NCBI RefSeq assembly: GCF_039993895.1
Contig: NZ_CP121194.1
Span: 3,348,001 to 3,412,000 of the forward strand
Length of the DNA: 64,000 nt
Reading direction: 5' to 3'
DNA from: Edaphobacter paludis
GTDB lineage: Bacteria; Acidobacteriota; Terriglobia; Terriglobales; Acidobacteriaceae
Shown one piece after another: positions 25,861 to 35,088 of the stretch. The number at the start of each line of letters is the position of its first letter. The first letter of the stretch is position 1. Both the position numbers and the translations under genes were made by a program. The notes beneath the pieces are model-generated. The model saw nothing but the letters and a program-made list of their open reading frames with translations. It had not been told where the DNA came from and did no database searches.

Positions 25861-27657
25861 ATGAGGGCCATGAAAACTCAACGACGCGCGCGAGCGAGGT
25901 ATACCCAATGGGTCTTGTGCGGCCTGTTCGCGACCCTGCTTGTCCTGGATGGCTTCGGGCAAGCGCAGAAAGCGATCGCCAGCGTGGCTCCAAATCTATT
26001 GGTCACAGTTCCAAACCGCGAGGGCTATGTCGGATCGGCAAGTTGTTCTCGTTGCCACCTTGGGATCTACAGGCAGTTTTCCAAAACCAGCATGGGCCGC
26101 TCCATGTCTCGGATCACACCGGAATTGCTGCAGACATTGCACACCTCTGCCGACCTCTACGACGCGAAACTGGACCGGCACTTTGAAGTCCATGCCCGAG
26201 ACGGAAAGCTGTACCAAAGCGAATACCAGACGGATGCACAAGGGAAGGAAATATTTCGCAACACGCAGAAGCTGGACTGGATCATAGGAGCTGGAGCCAA
26301 CGGGTTAGGAGCACTGGCGGAGCGAGACCACTACCTGTTTCAGGCGCCGTTATCTTTTTATTCGAAAACCGGCACATGGGGGCCATCCCCCGGGTACGAG
26401 TTCGGAGACTACGGATTTAATCGCCCCATCCTGGCTGGATGCATCTCTTGCCACAGCGGTCGTCCCCGGCCAGTTCCCGAAACAAACGGGAAGTTTGAGA
26501 CCCCGCCGTTTACTCAGGTGGCCGTTGGCTGTGAAAACTGTCACGGGCCGGGAGCTGCTCACATTCACGCAATGGATTCAGGAGACAACTCTGACAACGG
26601 AAGCATGATCGTCAATCCCGCGGACCTCAGCATGGATTTAGCGAACAACATCTGTATGTCCTGTCACCAGACCGGCAATATACGAGTATTTCAAGAGGGC
26701 AAGACATATCAGGACTTCAGGCCCGGAACACCACTGGATCATGTTCTCTCTATCCTGATGGTTCCACCCGACAAGGCATCGCCTCCGCAGGCCGATCACC
26801 TGGAACACTTCTATTCAATGACGTTGAGCAAATGCTATCGGTCCAGCGGCGGACGCATGGGATGCATCACCTGCCACAATCCTCACGTTGAGCCCACTCA
26901 GGCGGAGGCGCCAGCTTACTTCAACGCAAAGTGTATGACCTGCCACACACAACAGAGTTGCACGCTCCCCAATGTCGCACGACAACGCACGACGCCTGCA
27001 GACAATTGCATCGGGTGCCACATGCCAAAGCGCGATGTGCAAGTGATTTCGCATTCAAGCATTACCAACCACCGCATTCTGGCTCGCTCGGACGAAAGCT
27101 TTCCTGAGAGCGCCTTCCATCAGACCACGGCGGCATTGCCCGATCTGATTCATCTCGATCCCGTTCCCGGAAGCAAAGAAGATGTGGTTCCGCCGCTCAC
27201 GTTATTGCAGGCCTACGGCGAACTGGCCGCCACCAGGCCGGAGTACGTTGCCCCCTATTTGAAGGTATTGACGCAACTTGAGCAGACAGCCCCGGACAGC
27301 GCCTTGGTGCAGGCCGCCCTTGGCCGTAGAGACTTGAAGAGTGGCAAATTGCCGGAGGCAGTCGATCATCTGCAGCGTGCTGTGAAGCTTGGGTCACAAC
27401 AAGCTACGGTGTACGGCGATCTTGCAGAGGCAACGACCAGGCTAGGCCAGCCGGAGGAAGGCCTTGCGCTCCTGCAGAAGGCAACGGCGCTCGATCCATT
27501 CAATCCTCAACTGCAGCGAAATCTGGTGGCGCGTCTCATCGCGATGAAACAATACACAAACGCTCTTGCTGCAATGGAACACTATTTGGAGATCTTTCCT
27601 CAGGATTCCTATATTCGAAAGATGCTGACTCTCGCACGTGGAGAACCTTCACCATAA
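25861..27657 (+). CDS. Heptaheme c-type cytochrome fused to C-terminal TPR repeats
   Basis: Exported 598-residue protein. A signal peptide or anchor lies at about 15-36. Seven CxxCH heme sites fall at about 62, 194, 224 (CENCHGPG), 265, 335 (CITCHNPH), 358 and 383 (CIGCHMPK), matching the arrangement in the cytochrome at 20296-21471. From about residue 430 to the end come TPR-like helices (for example SALVQAALGRRDLKSGKLPE). The fusion suggests that the heme part is docked to protein partners. It is the first gene of an operon: its TAA overlaps the next ATG by one base, and a third gene overlaps by four. Which electron donor or acceptor it serves is unknown. Confidence 0.85.
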   Translation: MRAMKTQRRARARYTQWVLCGLFATLLVLDGFGQAQKAIASVAPNLLVTVPNREGYVGSASCSRCHLGIYRQFSKTSMGRSMSRITPELLQTLHTSADLYDAKLDRHFEVHARDGKLYQSEYQTDAQGKEIFRNTQKLDWIIGAGANGLGALAERDHYLFQAPLSFYSKTGTWGPSPGYEFGDYGFNRPILAGCISCHSGRPRPVPETNGKFETPPFTQVAVGCENCHGPGAAHIHAMDSGDNSDNGSMIVNPADLSMDLANNICMSCHQTGNIRVFQEGKTYQDFRPGTPLDHVLSILMVPPDKASPPQADHLEHFYSMTLSKCYRSSGGRMGCITCHNPHVEPTQAEAPAYFNAKCMTCHTQQSCTLPNVARQRTTPADNCIGCHMPKRDVQVISHSSITNHRILARSDESFPESAFHQTTAALPDLIHLDPVPGSKEDVVPPLTLLQAYGELAATRPEYVAPYLKVLTQLEQTAPDSALVQAALGRRDLKSGKLPEAVDHLQRAVKLGSQQATVYGDLAEATTRLGQPEEGLALLQKATALDPFNPQLQRNLVARLIAMKQYTNALAAMEHYLEIFPQDSYIRKMLTLARGEPSP

Positions 27658-29366
27658 TGATCGCGTCCCATCCTTTGCGAGCTTTCTTCCAGAAAGTGCT
27701 CCCTTTAGTACCAACAGGCCTGCTCTTACTCCTCTGCGCTCAAGGGCTTGTCGCGCAGAGCGGGGACGAGATTCGCTTTGAAAATCGCCAGCCGCACTCA
27801 GGAGTCGATTTCGTTCTCAACAACGGGACAACCAGCGACAAACCGATCATCGACAGCATTCCGGGCGGCGTCGCACTGTTGGACTATGACAACGACGGGT
27901 ATCTCGACATCTTCTTCACCAACGGAGCACAGATTCCGACGCTCGCCAAAGATGGCCCCGGCTTTTACAACCGGCTTTATCACAACAATCATGACGGCAC
28001 ATTCACCGATGTCACGGATCGCGCAGGCCTGCGCGGTGCCGGCTATAGCATCGGCGCGGCAGCCGCAGACTTCGACAACGATGGCTGGACGGATTTATAT
28101 GTCACCGGAGTTAACCGGAACATCCTGTATCACAACAATCACGACGGCACCTATACGGATGTAACCGAACACGCCGGAGTTACCGGCATCGGCCCTGGCG
28201 GCAAGAAACTGCTTGCAGTCTCCGCAGCTTGGGTCGATTACGACAACGATGGCCTGCTCGATCTGTTCGTGACGAATTATCTGGATTGGACGCCGGAGAC
28301 ATCCAAGGTCTGCGGCGAACCCGGCAAGCGATTATCTTGTCCCCCCTCGCTCTATCCTGGCGAACCGAACCTGCTCTATCACAACAACGGAGACGGCACT
28401 TTCACTGACGTCTCCGCAGCGACTGGCATTGCCACTGAGATCGGCAAGGGCATGGGCGTTGCCATTGCCGATTTCAACGGCGATGGATGGATGGATATAT
28501 TCGTCGCGAACGATAACCAACGAAACTTCCTGTTCCGAAATCGCCAAGGCAAAGGCTTCGACGAAGTAGGCGTAGAGGCTGGCGTGGCCTACACCGAGGA
28601 TGGCATTCCGGTTTCGAGTATGGGGGTCGACTTTCGTGACTACCGTAATGACAACCATCCCGGCCTGTTCATCACGGCGCTCGGCGGTGAGACTTTTCCC
28701 CTCTATCGAAACGAGGGCAGCGGGCTCTTCAGCATGGACACGTACCCCGCAAGAATAGGGTTCATAACCTACAAGATGAGCGGTTGGGGTGCAGGCATCT
28801 ACGACCTGAACAACGATGGATTCAAGGACCTCTTCAGCGCAAACTCGCATGTAAGTGAAAACGCCGATCTCGATCCGCAGCAGCATTATCGCCAGGCGAA
28901 CGCCATCTTCCTCAACCTGCAAAATGGCACCTTTCAGGACGTGAGCGCACAAGCAGGCGCAGCGATGACGGTACGCGCAGCCCATCGAGGCTCTGCCTTC
29001 GGAGATTTAAACAACGACGGCAAAATCGATGTCGTGGTCTCCGCCATTGGGAGCCCCGCCGAGCTCCTTTACAACACCTCACCAAACACCAATCATTGGC
29101 TGACGATCCAGACTATCGGCGTCAAGAGTAATCGTGACGGTATCGGCACGCAGATCAAGCTCACCTCTGCCTCTGGAGCTGTGCAATACAACGAGGTGAC
29201 GACGGCCGGAAGTTATGCAAGCTCTTCCGACAAGCGGGTTCACTTCGGCCTCGGCCACGACAAGGTTGTAAAGGAAATTGAACTGCATTGGCCGAGCGGA
29301 ACCATCCAGGTGCTGCATAACGTGAAGGCTGACCGAATATTGAAAGTGACCGAGGGTGCGTCATGA
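27657..29366 (+). CDS. CRTAC1 family protein (FG-GAP/VCBS repeats plus ASPIC/UnbV domain)
   Basis: Secreted calcium-binding-type propeller of 569 residues with a signal peptide (about 1-34). Repeats of the DxDxDGxxDL kind occur at least six times (DYDNDGYLDIFFTNG, DFDNDGWTDLYVTG, DYDNDGLLDLFVTNY, DFNGDGWMDIFVAND, DLNNDGFKDLFSANS, DLNNDGKIDVVVS), as in FG-GAP/integrin-like propellers. The last ~80 residues form an ASPIC/UnbV domain (HFGLGHDKVVKEIELHWPSG). It overlaps the cytochrome gene by one base and the TPR gene by four, so the three are co-expressed. The biochemical role of bacterial CRTAC1 proteins is not established. Confidence 0.88.
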   Translation: MIASHPLRAFFQKVLPLVPTGLLLLLCAQGLVAQSGDEIRFENRQPHSGVDFVLNNGTTSDKPIIDSIPGGVALLDYDNDGYLDIFFTNGAQIPTLAKDGPGFYNRLYHNNHDGTFTDVTDRAGLRGAGYSIGAAAADFDNDGWTDLYVTGVNRNILYHNNHDGTYTDVTEHAGVTGIGPGGKKLLAVSAAWVDYDNDGLLDLFVTNYLDWTPETSKVCGEPGKRLSCPPSLYPGEPNLLYHNNGDGTFTDVSAATGIATEIGKGMGVAIADFNGDGWMDIFVANDNQRNFLFRNRQGKGFDEVGVEAGVAYTEDGIPVSSMGVDFRDYRNDNHPGLFITALGGETFPLYRNEGSGLFSMDTYPARIGFITYKMSGWGAGIYDLNNDGFKDLFSANSHVSENADLDPQQHYRQANAIFLNLQNGTFQDVSAQAGAAMTVRAAHRGSAFGDLNNDGKIDVVVSAIGSPAELLYNTSPNTNHWLTIQTIGVKSNRDGIGTQIKLTSASGAVQYNEVTTAGSYASSSDKRVHFGLGHDKVVKEIELHWPSGTIQVLHNVKADRILKVTEGAS

Positions 29367-30415
29367 AGGCATTCTGGATCTGCGTTCTCTGCATCGCGGC
29401 TGTTGCGCCAGTTGCTCACGCAGATGGCTGCATCGGGGCAGAGACACAGTTGAAATTGATTGCTGACGATCTCGGGCGTAACGCAGTGGAGGCAGCGCAG
29501 AACACACTCGCACCGCTCACGACAATGTATCCAGCATGCCCCCAGCTCACGTTGATGCGTGCGCGGATCGCCGCGGCCCAGGGTTCTACCTCGGAGGCAC
29601 AGGACCTATTCACGCGCTATCTCGCAATCGTCCCAGGCGATGCCGCCGGCATGGCATACTTTGCGCGTTTCCTGATCGACCAGGCGCAATACCAGCAGGC
29701 CGACGATCTCTCCGCCGCAGCGCTCAACAATGAGCCCGCCAATCCTGCGGCTCTCGCCGTGCGTGGGCAGATTCTGGATATGAAGGGGCAGGCACAAATC
29801 GGCCTGACACTTTTGAAGAGATCTTGCGAACTGGATCCCGGCAATGCCGACGCCCAGTTCCAGCTCGGGACTTTATATGATCGCGCGAAGCGCCCAGCAG
29901 ATGCAGTCCTGACCTTTCAGAAGGTCGTCGATCTCGATCCGGAGTACGCGCCTGCGTGGGACTATCTCGCGCTGAATCTCGAGCCGCTTGGCCAGGAGGA
30001 CCGCGCCGACGACGCCTACAAAAAAGGCCTGGCGGTCAACCACGAAGGACCTCATTTCGATGCGTTTCTCGATTACAACTACGGCCGATTTCTCGCCAAG
30101 CGAAACCAGCTCGCCGAAAGCAAGCAGCATCTGGATCGCGCCGTGGACCTCGTTCCCACCTTCCGAGCCACATGGTACGACCGTGCGAAGGTCAACGCAC
30201 GACTGGGCAACTACGCCCAGGCGCGAACCGACGCCGAAAAGGCCGCCAGTATTACCGACCAGACCGGCGGCATCATCGATCTACAAATCTATGTACTGTT
30301 GGAGCAGATTTACCGAAGACTCGGCGAGACGGAACTGGCAGAAAAATACGCCGCATTGACCCGTGAAACGCCGCCGCCAGTGCGCAAGGGCTATGACCAG
30401 TCTGTTTCAAAGTGA
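29363..30415 (+). CDS. Secreted TPR protein
   Basis: 350-residue protein with a signal peptide (about 1-20, ending at VAHA) followed by tetratricopeptide-like helical repeats across the rest, for example PADAVLTFQKVVDLDPEYAPAWDYL. TPR domains mediate protein contacts, so this could scaffold the cytochrome and the CRTAC1 protein encoded just upstream. The ATG overlaps the CRTAC1 stop codon (ATGA). It ends 11 bp from the convergent second CRTAC1 gene. Confidence 0.85.
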   Translation: MKAFWICVLCIAAVAPVAHADGCIGAETQLKLIADDLGRNAVEAAQNTLAPLTTMYPACPQLTLMRARIAAAQGSTSEAQDLFTRYLAIVPGDAAGMAYFARFLIDQAQYQQADDLSAAALNNEPANPAALAVRGQILDMKGQAQIGLTLLKRSCELDPGNADAQFQLGTLYDRAKRPADAVLTFQKVVDLDPEYAPAWDYLALNLEPLGQEDRADDAYKKGLAVNHEGPHFDAFLDYNYGRFLAKRNQLAESKQHLDRAVDLVPTFRATWYDRAKVNARLGNYAQARTDAEKAASITDQTGGIIDLQIYVLLEQIYRRLGETELAEKYAALTRETPPPVRKGYDQSVSK

Positions 30416-30426
30416 GTTGGAAATTT

Positions 30427-32226
30427 CTATTTTTCTGAGTTCGTAAAAGGCTGCTTGTGGACGATGCCCTTGCCTTCTTGAATAGTCACGACCTGTCCAG
30501 CCTCGATCTTCGGAAAACTTTCCGTCTTGCCGCTGAGCCAGCGAACCGTCAACTCTGCCGCTGAAGACTTACCCAGGCCGAAGTGGAGACGCAGGTCGCT
30601 CTGCGACATAAATGACCCGCCGCTACGAACCTCATCGACTTGCTTCTGGCCACCTGCACTCAACGTAACGCGTGCACCCATTGCATCTCGGCCTGTCGAG
30701 GTGAGAACGCGTACCGTCAGCGAATGCCCACTGACCAGAGCCGTATTCTTGAGCAGCGTGGGCACCTCTCCCATATTCACGATCACGATCTCCTGCTCGC
30801 CGTCATTGTCGAGGTCTCCAATCGCAAGACCTCGCGACGAGTGCTCGTCGGATATTCCCGGACCGGCTGCACCGGACAAATCGAAAAACTGGCCATCGCC
30901 CCGGTTCCAGTAAAGGAGCCGGCGCTGTTTAAAGTGTTCCCCCGTTTGTCCGTCTTCCACTTTCGGATAGACGTGTCCATTGGCGACAATCAGGTCCGGC
31001 CAGCCATCATTATCGAAGTCGAGAAACGCAGTTCCCCACCCCAGATAGCGCGTATTGACTGCAAGTCCTGTGTCGATCGTCGCATCTTCGAAGTTGTTGT
31101 TGCCGTCGTTCTTGTAGAGAGTGTGCGTGTCGTCTGCGAAGTTGGTTTTAAAAATATCCAACAGACCATCGTGGTTATAGTCACCCGCGCTCACTCCCAT
31201 GCCAGCCTGTTCGCGTCCATCTTCGTTATAAGCCACACCGGACACGCCGCCGATCTCTTCAAAGCCCTTCCCTTTCAGATTGTGGTAATAGAGGTTAGCC
31301 GTCGAGTCGCAGGACACATAAATATCCGGCCAGCCATCGTTATCAAAATCTCCCGTCAGGGGGGTGAAGCCGTAGTAATTTTTCGGGGTCGTTATATGCA
31401 TCTTGTCGGAAACGTCACTGAAATGACCATGCCCATCGTTCTCGTAGAGTGAGATCGTCTCAGCTGGCAACCCGCGAGGCCCGCACAACACCGGCAGACC
31501 CTTCCATTGGCAACTGGACTTGTCTCCCGGCCGCGGAGTTTTCGCTGGATCGAATTCGACATAGTGAGCCACAACCAGATCGAGAAAGCCGTCGCGATTG
31601 AAGTCCACAAAAGCGCAACCCGTACTCCAGCGCCGCTGCGCAGTCGTCAATCCCCGCTCTTTCGCCTCGTCGCGAAACTTGCCATTACCCAGATTATGGA
31701 AGAAAGCGTTCTGCCCCCACGCTGTAACAAACAAATCGACCTTACCGCTATTGTCCGCATCGCCCGCGCAGACTCCCTGACCCCAGCCCGTGTGCGTCAA
31801 TCCAGATCCCGTCGTCACATCTTCAAACTTCAACCCACCAAGATTATGGTAGAGATGGTACGGTGCACCCGAACTGCCATCGAGCTTCCCTCCGTTGACT
31901 ACAAACAGGTCCGGGAGACCATCGTTGTCATAGTCGATGATCGCGACGCCGGTGCCCGTAGTCTCAATAATGTACTGTTTATCTTTGTCTGCGCCGGACA
32001 CGTTGACGTCTTTCAGTCCGGCCTGAGCCGCAATGTCGACGTAGTGAACGACAGGAGCTTTCATGCCTGGTGGCAACGGCTTGGCCGGGGCTGCCTTCCC
32101 GTTGCCTGTCGCCATTCCCATGCCCTGCGCATGAGCTACATTACTCGTGCATCCCCACAGCATTACGGCACACAACAAGACAGTAAAAGGACGGGCAGGA
32201 CGAGCAAAAAAACGATTCCTGATCAC
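30427..32226 (-). CDS. CRTAC1 family protein, probable lipoprotein (FG-GAP/VCBS plus ASPIC/UnbV)
   Basis: Second CRTAC1 protein in the window, about 599 residues from the chosen start. The N-terminal region has a hydrophobic stretch ending in VMLWGC, which fits a lipobox, so it may be lipid-anchored. Seven DxDxDG-type repeats follow (such as DYDNDGLPDLFVVNG, DFDNDGWPDIYVSCD and DLDNDGEQEIVIVNM) and then an ASPIC/UnbV domain (HFGLGKSSAAELTVRWLSG). The frame is open to 32748, but that part would overlap the divergent TPR gene and looks non-coding, so a GTG at 32226 is taken as the start, with low certainty. It is convergent with the cytochrome operon. Confidence 0.82.
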   Translation of the reverse strand: MIRNRFFARPARPFTVLLCAVMLWGCTSNVAHAQGMGMATGNGKAAPAKPLPPGMKAPVVHYVDIAAQAGLKDVNVSGADKDKQYIIETTGTGVAIIDYDNDGLPDLFVVNGGKLDGSSGAPYHLYHNLGGLKFEDVTTGSGLTHTGWGQGVCAGDADNSGKVDLFVTAWGQNAFFHNLGNGKFRDEAKERGLTTAQRRWSTGCAFVDFNRDGFLDLVVAHYVEFDPAKTPRPGDKSSCQWKGLPVLCGPRGLPAETISLYENDGHGHFSDVSDKMHITTPKNYYGFTPLTGDFDNDGWPDIYVSCDSTANLYYHNLKGKGFEEIGGVSGVAYNEDGREQAGMGVSAGDYNHDGLLDIFKTNFADDTHTLYKNDGNNNFEDATIDTGLAVNTRYLGWGTAFLDFDNDGWPDLIVANGHVYPKVEDGQTGEHFKQRRLLYWNRGDGQFFDLSGAAGPGISDEHSSRGLAIGDLDNDGEQEIVIVNMGEVPTLLKNTALVSGHSLTVRVLTSTGRDAMGARVTLSAGGQKQVDEVRSGGSFMSQSDLRLHFGLGKSSAAELTVRWLSGKTESFPKIEAGQVVTIQEGKGIVHKQPFTNSEK

Positions 32227-32408
32227 CTCGCGGATTTTAGCATCCTCAAAATACCGGCGCTGACGGCAAACCTTGCCAGCAATAGGGGAGGCGTAAGCGA
32301 GCCTCGCGAATGGTGTCGCAAAAACTTCCTCGATCTCCGCCGACCGTCGGTTGGACCGGGTCCAGACTCCGAGCCAACAGCAGTCGCGCAGAATCACAAA
32401 GGGCAGGT

Positions 32409-34982
32409 ATGCTTGCAGCAATGATTTTTCGCCTGATATCTCTCCGGGTTGCCTGGTCAGCCGTCGCCCTCGTGAGCTGCTGCGGGATCGCCTTATCACA
32501 GCCCGTTTCTTCACACTGCAAAGGCCCAGCGGAGTTGGAGCGAGCCATCGCGACCCACCCCACCGCTGGGGCCTACGATGCGCTCGGCGCTTATTTCGGG
32601 CAACAAGAGCAGCTGGCATGCGCCATCCCCGCCTTCCGCTCCGCGCTTCGCCTTGCTCCACAATCATGGGAGGCCCACTACGATCTCGCCATCGCCCTGC
32701 TGCAACATGGTGACGCCGCACAAGCAGTGCGGGAGCTTCGCGCCGCATCTGTTCTCAAGCCCGCAACACCAAGAATTCAGATTGCACTTGGGGTCGCACT
32801 CAATCAGGCGAACCAACCAGCTGCCGCCGTCGATGTATTCAGATCTGTGCTGAACACCGATCCAAAATCGGTTCCAGCCTTGGACGGCCTGACCAAGGCA
32901 CTCATTGCGGAGAAGAGATACTCGGCTGCCATCGCTGCCCTTAAGGACGCTCCACCGGACGAAGTATTGGCCCTCAATCTTGCCATCGCCTACTCCAACG
33001 ACGGAAAGACCAGCGAAGCGGAGCAGACTCTATCTGCAATCGTGAAAGAACATCCCGACTACGCACAGGCACACGTCAATCTTGGCATTATCTATACCCA
33101 GCAGAGCCGCTACCGCGACGCCGCCGAAGAGTTTCGGAAGGCGCTGCAGCTTGATCCGAGCGATGACGTTGCTCGCACCTCGTACGCCAAAGCGCTGATC
33201 ATCCTCGCGCAGTTCGATGTTGCCCTGCCGTTGGCTCAAGACTACCTCCACCGCAAGCCACACGACTTTGAAGCCCTCTATCTTATGGGCGCAATTGAGC
33301 GAGGCATGGGCAAATATGCCGAAGCGGAAGGATTGCTGACGAAGGCCGTGGCGCTTGAACCAAACCACTATGACGCACGTTACGATCTTGGCTTTGTTCT
33401 TGCCAAGCTTGGAAAGCCGGAGCAAGCCAGGCAACAATTCGAAAAGGCGCTGCAGATCAATCCCAGTTCCACGGAGGCACAGTTTCAGCTCTCGACCGTA
33501 CTGCGCTCTCTAGGAAGGAAGGAGCAGGCAAGCCAGGAGCTGAAGGTCTTCCAGGAGAAGAAGGCTCAAACCGTAAAGCAGGATGTCGCAGGCGTGAAGG
33601 TCAATCAGGCCAATCAATATTTGGTGTCAGGCGACGTACAAAAAGCCATCGACCTCTACCGGGAGGCCCTCTCTGACGACCCGAACAACGCACGCACCCA
33701 CTATGACTTTGCCCTGGCTCTGGATCGGGCTGGAGATCTCGCCGCAGAGCGCGACGCGCTGATGAAGTCGATTGCACTGGACGCCTCCTTCGCCCCAGCC
33801 CACAATCAGCTCGGACTGCTCGATCTACAAGCGGGGCAGATGGCACAGGCCGAGCAACAGCTGAAGCTCGCCATCTCGTTGGACCCGCAGTATGCCGAAG
33901 CGCAGAGCAATCTGGGCGTCCTGTATGGCCAGCAGGGCGAGAATCAGAAAGCCGAGCAGTTGTTCCGACAGGCCACCGAAAACAATCCCCAATATGCCCA
34001 GGCTTTTATAAATCTTGGTTTGGTGCTCGCAAGCCAGGCGCGCTTTTCAGAGGCGGATGAGCAGTTGCGCCACGCCCTGCAACTCAAGCCCGACAACACC
34101 TCCGCACTCACTGCGGATGCCATGGTCTTAACCCGCATGAACCGCCATGCCGAAGCGATCGCCTCCTTCCGCAAGGTGATCGAACTGGACCCTAAAGCTG
34201 CGGATGCCCATTTGAATCTTGGCATCGCCCTGGCCGATCAGTTCAATCTGAATGAAGCTTTGGCAGAGTTCTCTGAGGCTGTTCGCCTCGCTCCTGACAG
34301 CGCCATCACCCATTACAACCGAGGCAGGGTTCTGCTCGATCTCCAGCGTGGTCAAGAAGCAAAGCCCGAGTTGGAGACGGCGACGAAGCTCGATCCGAAC
34401 GCAACCGATTCCTGGTATCTGCTGGGTCTATTAGCCAGGCAATCAGGCAATACTGACGAAGCCATCCAGCAGTTCTCCAAAGCCGTCACCTTAAAACCCG
34501 ACTATGCCGATGCACGATATATGCTGGGTCGCGAACTGCTGCACAAAGGGGACTCCGCCGGAGCGGTGGAGCAGTGGCGCAAAGCGATAGAGATCCAGCC
34601 CGATTATGGCGAAGCTCTGTATAACCTCGCCCGCCTGCTCACCAAATCTGACCCTGCGGAAGCGAAGCGCCTGCAAGCTAAATTCGATACCCTGCAGACA
34701 CAGAAGCACATCATGGATCGCGCCGAGACTCTGGGCAACTTTGCTCTGGCGTCGGCCGCCGCCCACGACTGGCCACAGGCAATCGCCCAGTTGAAGGAAG
34801 GGATCGCGCTCTGCAAAGACTGTAGCGCGCTGCCCTTGCTGCACAAGGACCTGGGACTCATCTACTGCCGGTCCGGCGAGTTGGAAAATGGACGTACCCA
34901 GTTGCTGGCTGCACAAAAGCTTGCACCCTCTGATCCAGAGATCATTCGCGCTCTCCAGATACTTGACTCACAGCAGAAATAA
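32409..34982 (+). CDS. Large exported TPR protein
   Basis: 857-residue protein with a signal peptide (about 1-32) followed by long runs of tetratricopeptide repeats over almost its entire length, with typical 34-residue spacing and the motifs AHVNLGIIYTQQSRY, AQSNLGVLYGQQGEN and ADARYMLGRELLHKG. It is divergent from the second CRTAC1 gene, with 182 bp between the two starts. The start at 32409 has GGGCAGG upstream; a second ATG at 32421 is possible. It is likely a periplasmic scaffold; no catalytic domain is visible. Confidence 0.85.
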   Translation: MLAAMIFRLISLRVAWSAVALVSCCGIALSQPVSSHCKGPAELERAIATHPTAGAYDALGAYFGQQEQLACAIPAFRSALRLAPQSWEAHYDLAIALLQHGDAAQAVRELRAASVLKPATPRIQIALGVALNQANQPAAAVDVFRSVLNTDPKSVPALDGLTKALIAEKRYSAAIAALKDAPPDEVLALNLAIAYSNDGKTSEAEQTLSAIVKEHPDYAQAHVNLGIIYTQQSRYRDAAEEFRKALQLDPSDDVARTSYAKALIILAQFDVALPLAQDYLHRKPHDFEALYLMGAIERGMGKYAEAEGLLTKAVALEPNHYDARYDLGFVLAKLGKPEQARQQFEKALQINPSSTEAQFQLSTVLRSLGRKEQASQELKVFQEKKAQTVKQDVAGVKVNQANQYLVSGDVQKAIDLYREALSDDPNNARTHYDFALALDRAGDLAAERDALMKSIALDASFAPAHNQLGLLDLQAGQMAQAEQQLKLAISLDPQYAEAQSNLGVLYGQQGENQKAEQLFRQATENNPQYAQAFINLGLVLASQARFSEADEQLRHALQLKPDNTSALTADAMVLTRMNRHAEAIASFRKVIELDPKAADAHLNLGIALADQFNLNEALAEFSEAVRLAPDSAITHYNRGRVLLDLQRGQEAKPELETATKLDPNATDSWYLLGLLARQSGNTDEAIQQFSKAVTLKPDYADARYMLGRELLHKGDSAGAVEQWRKAIEIQPDYGEALYNLARLLTKSDPAEAKRLQAKFDTLQTQKHIMDRAETLGNFALASAAAHDWPQAIAQLKEGIALCKDCSALPLLHKDLGLIYCRSGELENGRTQLLAAQKLAPSDPEIIRALQILDSQQK

Positions 34983-35088
34983 CAGTTGCCATACGCGATT
35001 CGCCAACAAGACCGCGTGATGTATACCGAGAACATTGCGGAGTGAGTGCAGACTTCAATAGATGCAACCTTGCGCGAGCGCATGGTGC

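Noticed and set aside
32227..32748. Upstream part of the CRTAC1 frame
   Set aside because: It overlaps the divergent TPR gene and has Arg-rich, non-conserved content.
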